A DNA stretch of 9,636 bases, taken from the NCBI GenBank assembly GCA_031264885.1, contig JAISDM010000267.1:1-9636 (forward strand). The letters run 5' to 3'. Below, piece by piece: positions 5,674 to 9,636 of this stretch (position 1 is its first letter; each line of letters opens with the position of its first letter). Source of the DNA: Peptococcaceae bacterium (lineage in GTDB: Bacteria > Bacillota > Peptococcia > DRI-13 > UBA5745). The notes beneath the pieces are model-generated. The model did no database searches. It worked only from the letters and a program-made list of their open reading frames with translations, and was not told the DNA's origin. The translations under genes and the position numbers were made by a program.

Positions 5674-7130
5674 CATCCGCCCCCGCCGAACGCCTCCCTG
5701 ACCGCCCCGAATATCTCCCGCATGAGTTCCTCGCGCTCCGCGTCGCGCCCGTCGCCGGATTCGCCGGAAAGGCGGGCGCTGTAGCTGAGGCCGCTCGCCG
5801 ACATGCCGGGGCCGCTCAGAGTGACGTCGGCGCGCCCAAGTTCGCCCATGCCCTCGTGAGTGAAGGAGAATGTCACGCGGGGGCCTTGTGCGTGGATGGA
5901 TTCCTCAGTATGCATCCAGTCAGACAGGCGGGACAGGCCGCGCTCCAGGCGGGCGCGCGGTTCGCGCAGCGCCCCGGCAATGGCCCGTTCAGCTTCGGAT
6001 TCCTCATGAAAACCACCATCCGCGTAGCCGGGAGTGACACTGGCTCCGCTCCCCTCCGCCTCCGCCCGGCGCGGAACGGCCATCGCGGAGGAGGGAAGGG
6101 TTTTGATTAGGCCCTCGTTGTAAAAGACGCGCTGTACCATGTCCGCGATGCCCTTCATTTCGCGCATCTTACGCTCCCATTCGCCGCAGCCGGGAACTTC
6201 ACCCTGTTTGCCCGGTTCGTCCGGCCCTCCCTCCATCCTGCCCCGTATGTTCTTGACCGACATATCGCGGCAGTCGAACGTGACGTATACGCGCCCGAGT
6301 TCCATCCCGCCGGGCGGCGGGCCTTTAGCCCTGAAGGTCAGTATCTGGCCCGGCACGGAGGGCTCGGTCTCAGCCGAGCAGATATATTCCCCCGGCAATT
6401 TCCTGGAGATTTTCTTGAGCGCCGCCCTCGTATTCACACCGATCAGGCGCTCCCGACGCTCACGCTCCCCGGCATTCAGCGCCGGAGGCGCGTCCGGGTC
6501 CGGCGGGGTGTTTAAGTTATTTTGCGGCGTTATGCCGTCCGGCCCGTCCAGGGAGCTCATTATTTCGTCCTTGCGCCTGAGCAGGAACGTATATATCCAA
6601 AGCCGCAGTTCCTCATATCCGTCCCGCACAAAAACGCCGTGCCCCGGCAGTTCGCTGTAGAACACGTTGCTCTCCACCGCGGCGCCGCTCTCCAGGGACG
6701 CGCCGCCCTTAGAGTATTTTAGAAAGGCTTTGTTGCAAGCCCCGTACATTTTGAATGTGACGCCGGTTACGCACGCTTTGCCCTTTCGCCCCGATTTGTA
6801 CGCGGCCAGGAAATTATTGATATACGCGCGTTTACACTCCAGTTCCTCCGCGTCGGCGCTCGTGCGGAACGCGTGGTAATCAATCCAGAACAGATACACG
6901 CCCTTAATCATGGGGAGCAGGAAGCCGAATTGCTTCCGTTCGGGCAATGGTCCCCGCTCCGGCCCCGTGGAGTTTTCCGGGTTTTTTAGAGTTTTTTGAG
7001 TTTGCCTTATCACTTCTTCAGTAAATTTGCTGATAAATTTCCTCTCGGTAATCGAATGCGTAAACAGAATATCGTATAGGGTACCGTCGTCGTATAAATT
7101 CCCCATGGAGTCCCGTCCGTCAGCCTTCAT
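5673..7130 (-). CDS. Modular protein of unknown function: N-terminal helical domain plus two repeat modules
   Basis: I do not recognise this 485-residue protein. Residues 15-195 are the domain shared with the plus-strand gene at 4913-5586 (ERKFISKF, MIKGVYLFWIDYHAF, LPGHGVFVRDGYEELRLW). A Pro-rich linker (about 205-217) leads to module A at 220-345 (ERERRERLIGVNTRAALKK, MELGRVYVTFDCRDMSV, FYNEGLIKT), which closely matches residues 8-125 of the protein at 7696-8991. Module C at 378-485 (MGELGRADVTL, residues 428-438) matches that protein's C-terminus. It therefore lacks the middle module B of its neighbour but keeps the N-terminal domain. No signal peptide or transmembrane helix is visible, so it is probably cytoplasmic. 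The start ATG at 7130 overlaps the stop of the upstream gene (ATGAAGGCTGA), which suggests translational coupling; an in-frame ATG at residue 9 is an alternative start. Last gene of the operon. Confidence 0.85.
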   Translation of the reverse strand: MKADGRDSMGNLYDDGTLYDILFTHSITERKFISKFTEEVIRQTQKTLKNPENSTGPERGPLPERKQFGFLLPMIKGVYLFWIDYHAFRTSADAEELECKRAYINNFLAAYKSGRKGKACVTGVTFKMYGACNKAFLKYSKGGASLESGAAVESNVFYSELPGHGVFVRDGYEELRLWIYTFLLRRKDEIMSSLDGPDGITPQNNLNTPPDPDAPPALNAGERERRERLIGVNTRAALKKISRKLPGEYICSAETEPSVPGQILTFRAKGPPPGGMELGRVYVTFDCRDMSVKNIRGRMEGGPDEPGKQGEVPGCGEWERKMREMKGIADMVQRVFYNEGLIKTLPSSAMAVPRRAEAEGSGASVTPGYADGGFHEESEAERAIAGALREPRARLERGLSRLSDWMHTEESIHAQGPRVTFSFTHEGMGELGRADVTLSGPGMSASGLSYSARLSGESGDGRDAEREELMREIFGAVREAFGGGG

Positions 7131-7692
7131 GCACCCACTGTTTCTTCGCCGTGCGGATCAGAGTTCTTCCCTTTCCCTTGGGAGGGACCAGCTTTATCAT
7201 GTCGGAACCGGGCGGCGAGCCGCGGTAAGCCATGCCTTTGACACGCGCCATGTTATCGTCTATTACATCCCGCGATTCGAGCAGTTCCCCGCCGCGGTAA
7301 TAAAGGATGCGCCAGCAGGACTTCAGGACTAACAGATTCCGGGTTCTCCTGTAGATCTTCCACATCATCACCCTCCGCTCATCAACGTCCTCCGGCCTGT
7401 CGGGAACGCCGCAGGCGCCGATGCAGACGCTGGCGTCCACTTCGCGCGGCAGCACACGCTCGCTCTCGAATATCAAATCCAGCCGCCCCAGCGTTCCAAG
7501 GCGCTTGTGGGCGAACGTCATCGTGAAGCGCAGGTTTTCCGCGTCCGCTTCTCCCGTGATCTCGGTATCATCGCCCAGCCAGCGCGCCAGCATCACCATC
7601 GCCGCCTGCGACTCCTGAGCGAGGTGGCGTTTCAGCCTTTTGATGTTGTACTCAGGCGACAGACCGTGCTTGTACGTGAACAGCCTTTTCAT
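7120..7692 (-). CDS. Single-module member of the same unknown family
   Basis: Product of 190 residues, family not recognised. Residues 15-125 form one copy of the repeat module: helix (NIKRLKRHLAQESQAAMVML), strand (LRFTMTFAH), turn and strand (LGTLGRLDLIF, residues 65-75), further strands, then a basic helix (DERRVMMWKIYRRTRN). Residues 130-190 are a basic tail found only here (YYRGGELLESRDVIDDN, PPKGKGRTLIRTAKKQ) that could bind nucleic acid or a partner; this is inference. The ATG at 7692 lies 3 bp after the stop of the upstream gene, with GGAGG inside that gene's last codons, 9 bases before the start. The 3' end overlaps the next gene by 11 bp. All of this indicates one polycistronic message with its two neighbours. 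Confidence 0.82.
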   Translation of the reverse strand: MKRLFTYKHGLSPEYNIKRLKRHLAQESQAAMVMLARWLGDDTEITGEADAENLRFTMTFAHKRLGTLGRLDLIFESERVLPREVDASVCIGACGVPDRPEDVDERRVMMWKIYRRTRNLLVLKSCWRILYYRGGELLESRDVIDDNMARVKGMAYRGSPPGSDMIKLVPPKGKGRTLIRTAKKQWVHEG

Positions 7693-7695
7693 TCT

Positions 7696-8991
7696 TCATG
7701 GCCTCCACGCGCCGAACGCATCTTTCACGACGGCGGATATCTCCCGCACGAGTTCCCCCCGCTCGGGGTCGCGCCCGTCGCCGCGGTTGCGTACGCTGCA
7801 GCGGATGGTTAACATATCCGTTTCGGGGACGTCCAGCTCGATATCCGCACGGCCCAGTTCGCCCATAGCATCGTGGATGAAGTAAAGCGTCACGCGGTTC
7901 TCCTGGACGTGAACGGACTCGTTCATGCGCACCCAGCCGGCTATGCGGGGCAGGCCTGACAGACCGCGCGCCACGCGGGCGCGCTCTCCGCTCAGCCTGC
8001 CCATGATGGCCCGCTCCGTTTCCGCGACTTTTTCTATGGGTATTTTATTTATTTTATTGCCCCCGCCCTGCTGGATAGCCTGCGGGTCGTCGTAAAAATC
8101 GCTGGCCATTTCAATAGATTTTTGCGGAGCGCCCAATTTGAGCCGATGCCGCAAATCGTACCCCGTCCTTTCGTCCAGCACACCGCTCACCATTGCGGCG
8201 ATCCCGCCCATCAGATCCCGCCTGTCCTTCATGTAACCGTCGTCTTTGCCTGAATACCCGCTGAGGAGGCTGAATTCGCACGTTCCGCGTCCCGTGACGG
8301 TATTCCGGCTGTCGCTGTCGTCGAACAGGGGCGCGTCCTCATCCCCGCCGGTATCGTCCGGTTCGCCCAGGATCGCCGTCACATCCTCCACGCTGGCTGA
8401 AAATTTCAGCGTTGTGAACCCCAAATCCCCAAACTTGCTGTGGATGAAATACCACGTAAGCCCCTTCAGGCCGTGTCCGGGCTCCACTTTAGAAATTACC
8501 GCGCCCTCCGGCAGCCTCTCCGCCAGGCAGGCGGTCAGCCCTTTGAGGCACTCAGTGAGAGCGTGCCCCTCCGCTATCGCCGCCTGCCGCATGACGCCAT
8601 CTGCAACCGGGGGAGGGGTTTTGATGAGGCCCACATCGTAGAAAACGCGGCACACCATGTCAGTGATGTCTTTCATCTCACTCATTCTCTTCTCCCAGGC
8701 CGCGTCTATCTTGCCGTCCGGCCCCCGGGGGGGCGGTGGTTCGTAATAGCCGCGCACGCACAGCATCGACATGTCGCGGCAATTGAACGCAAGGTATATG
8801 CGGATGGGCTCTCCGCCCGGGGCGCCCGTCGGCCCGAATGTCAATACCAGGCCCGGCGCGGAGGGTTCGATCTCGGACGAGCATGTATACCTCTCCCGTA
8901 ATTTTTTCGCGATCTTTTTGACTCCCTCTCTTGTATTTGCCTTGATCAGGCGCACTCTGCGCTCACGTTCCTCAGTATCCAGCGCCGCCAT
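7696..8991 (-). CDS. Three-module member of the unknown family
   Basis: Product of 431 residues, family not recognised. Three related modules can be read. Module A is 8-125 (TEERERRVRLIKANTREG, IRIYLAFNCRDMSM, FYDVGLIKT). Module B is 143-285 (LTWYFIHSKFGDLGFTTLKF, residues 178-197, then DRRDLMGGIAAMVSG), with an acidic insertion around 210-230. Module C is 325-431 (VTLYFIHDAMGELGRADIEL, residues 367-386, then GELVREISAVVKDAF). Each has a leading helix, a strand pair around a Gly-rich turn, and a closing helix. A and C match the corresponding parts of the protein at 5673-7130. The start at 8991 is well supported by GAGAGGAGG 7 bases upstream. The DNA immediately upstream encodes, in the same frame, a remnant of the N-terminal domain ended by TAA, so this gene appears to be a shortened derivative of a longer ancestor. 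No signal peptide. Confidence 0.87.
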   Translation of the reverse strand: MAALDTEERERRVRLIKANTREGVKKIAKKLRERYTCSSEIEPSAPGLVLTFGPTGAPGGEPIRIYLAFNCRDMSMLCVRGYYEPPPPRGPDGKIDAAWEKRMSEMKDITDMVCRVFYDVGLIKTPPPVADGVMRQAAIAEGHALTECLKGLTACLAERLPEGAVISKVEPGHGLKGLTWYFIHSKFGDLGFTTLKFSASVEDVTAILGEPDDTGGDEDAPLFDDSDSRNTVTGRGTCEFSLLSGYSGKDDGYMKDRRDLMGGIAAMVSGVLDERTGYDLRHRLKLGAPQKSIEMASDFYDDPQAIQQGGGNKINKIPIEKVAETERAIMGRLSGERARVARGLSGLPRIAGWVRMNESVHVQENRVTLYFIHDAMGELGRADIELDVPETDMLTIRCSVRNRGDGRDPERGELVREISAVVKDAFGAWRP

Positions 8992-9012
8992 TCCGCCGCC
9001 TCCTCTCTGTAG

Positions 9013-9066
9013 TTATCGCCGGTCCCGCGCGAAAACGCCGCGCCCCGGCAGTCCCGCGTACCGCCC
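9013..9066 (-). pseudogene. Remnant of the N-terminal domain upstream of the three-module gene
   Basis: In frame with the gene at 7696-8991, codons from 9066 down read GRYAGLPGRGVFARDRR and then TAA (9015-9013). This matches NVFYSELPGHGVFVRD near residue 168 of the paralogue at 5673-7130, which lies in the same order before module A. Seven codons separate the stop from the current ATG. Farther upstream the resemblance fades and the surface-protein gene begins. The best reading is that the full N-terminal domain was deleted and only its last part survives in the leader. Confidence 0.6.
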
Positions 9067-9071
9067 AATAT

Positions 9072-9116
9072 AAGGAGGGGGGCGGCGTCTTGACGCGCAA
9101 GCCGCCTTCCCCCCTT
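9072..9116 (-). terminator. GC-rich hairpin after the surface-protein gene
   Basis: On the minus strand an AAGGGGGG-AAGGCGGC arm (within 9116-9101) pairs with GCCGCCCCCCTCCTT (9086-9072), with a small bulge and a 14-base loop. It begins 11 bp past the surface-protein stop. No U tract follows (next is ATATTGGG), so it may only attenuate transcription or protect the 3' end; the modular operon could still be reached by read-through. Confidence 0.4.
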
Positions 9117-9126
9117 CCTGATTTAC

Positions 9127-9636
9127 TTACTTCCGCTTGCCTCTCAGCGCCCGGGCGCCGGCGGCGAGCGCCGCCGCTGATGCCCCGAATGTACCGGCGG
9201 CGCACCCTCCGCCGGAGGACGTCCGCGTTTCACCGCCGTCCCCGGGATTATTTGGATCGTCCGGATCATCCGGCGTGTTTGGCTCCTCGAAATACTCATC
9301 CGCTATCTCGGCGTCCCTGGTGATGCTCACACCGCCGCCGCCGTTGAAGGCCTGCGTGTGCGATTCGCCGTTTACCGAATAGGTGATGCTGTATATCACG
9401 GCCTCCTCGTAGGCGCTCTCAGAGGGGCTGAGCGCCGACAGCGTGAGGATATAGCCCGCCGGGCCGTCTCCCCTCGCGGACTGAGACGAGGCCGGGCGGT
9501 TGATGCTGTAGTCGCGGATTACCTTACCCGAGCTGTCCGTGATGAGGAAGGATATGGTCTGCTCCAGGAAACCTCCCGTTATGGCGTCGAACGACACCGG
9601 GACGACGTTTTCCGTCATCGGTATCTCGACCTGCAC
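9127..9636 (-). CDS. C-terminal part of a surface protein with a Synergistota-like sorting tail
   Basis: The gene enters from beyond the right edge; 169 codons are visible and the true start is not. Residues 1-110 look strand-rich (QTISFLITDSSGKVIRDYS, AVIYSITYSVNGESHTQAF), as in extracellular beta-sandwich domains. Residues 117-136 are a Pro/Asp/Asn-rich spacer (EEPNTPDDPDDPNNPGDGGE). Residues 140-169 form the tripartite tail: SSGGGC, a hydrophobic Ala-rich segment (AAGTFGASAAALAAGARAL) and the basic end RGKRK. From memory this fits the Synergistota-type C-terminal sorting signal, in which a Gly-rich motif with Cys precedes a membrane segment and Arg/Lys cluster. The hydrophobic part is less hydrophobic than typical. 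The protein is probably exported and anchored to or processed at the cell surface. Relation to the modular operon 135 bp downstream is unclear. Confidence 0.72.
   Translation of the reverse strand: MQVEIPMTENVVPVSFDAITGGFLEQTISFLITDSSGKVIRDYSINRPASSQSARGDGPAGYILTLSALSPSESAYEEAVIYSITYSVNGESHTQAFNGGGGVSITRDAEIADEYFEEPNTPDDPDDPNNPGDGGETRTSSGGGCAAGTFGASAAALAAGARALRGKRK

Larger units (their letters stand above)
2039..9636. mobile_element. tRNA-Val-integrated genomic island, left end and interior (right end not in window)
   Basis: Boundary evidence: the tRNA-Val(CAC) 3' fragment, with a tyrosine integrase gene starting about 165 bp inside it. Visible cargo: the Fic protein, the palindrome block and the modular gene family. 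I find no second copy of the tRNA 3' sequence up to 9636, so the far end and the intact tRNA must lie beyond the window if the model is right. I see no structural phage, conjugation or replication genes in this part. Whether the surface-protein gene at the right edge belongs to the island is unknown. Confidence 0.6.

Noticed and set aside
6258..6268. 11-bp match GATATGTCGGT to the palindrome half-site at 4705
   Set aside because: It lies in the conserved coding stretch CRDMSV of the modular protein and lacks a palindromic partner, so it is probably chance.
8972..9205. Open frame MRRRYIRGISGG... overlapping the start of the three-module gene
   Set aside because: Arg-rich shadow frame; the domain similarity in this region lies in another frame that ends at TAA 9015-9013.
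1..9636. CRISPR array, rRNA, retron or diversity-generating element
   Set aside because: I see no regularly spaced repeats, no reverse transcriptase and no rRNA-like sequence on either strand.

Overview
The window most likely comes from a bacterium of the phylum Synergistota. The main clue is the last gene, whose product ends in a tripartite tail (SSGGGC, a hydrophobic Ala-rich stretch, then RGKRK) that resembles the Synergistota-type C-terminal sorting signal. The DNA is fairly GC-rich and uses ordinary bacterial Shine-Dalgarno (SD) sites and sigma70-like promoters. There is no rRNA, no complete tRNA and no CRISPR array.

Left part (1-2038, minus strand). A phage-type DNA cytosine-5 methyltransferase gene runs off the left edge. 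It is broken twice: by an in-frame TAATAA exactly inside catalytic motif IV, and by a one-base shift in a T6 run. It overlaps an upstream gene for a small helix-turn-helix protein. A gene-free stretch of about 500 bp follows, with several hairpins and a strong terminator.

Integration boundary (2039-2248). The 3' part of a tRNA-Val(CAC) gene, from the anticodon loop to CCA, lies on the minus strand with the terminator behind it. This is the expected scar of an element inserted in a tRNA gene. A tyrosine integrase (2249-3481) starts about 165 bp away. Its promoter is bracketed by a perfect 12-bp inverted repeat whose right half contains the integrase SD. The element should therefore extend rightwards, with its other end outside the window.

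Element interior (3482-9126). After the integrase comes a Fic-domain protein with an intact active site and its own inhibitory motif, then a block of two nested palindromes. The rest is a family I do not recognise. A plus-strand gene (4913-5586, frameshifted) matches the N-terminal domain of a 485-residue protein encoded convergently on the minus strand. That protein ends a tight operon of three genes (7696-8991, 7120-7692, 5673-7130) built from repeats of a module of about 110-140 residues with an LG-x-LGR-type turn. The DNA just upstream of the first of these genes still encodes, in frame, a decayed piece of the N-terminal domain. This suggests that the locus evolves by duplication, domain loss and shuffling.

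Right edge (9127-9636). This is the 3' end of a gene for a surface protein with the Synergistota-like sorting tail. It reads in the same direction as the modular operon.
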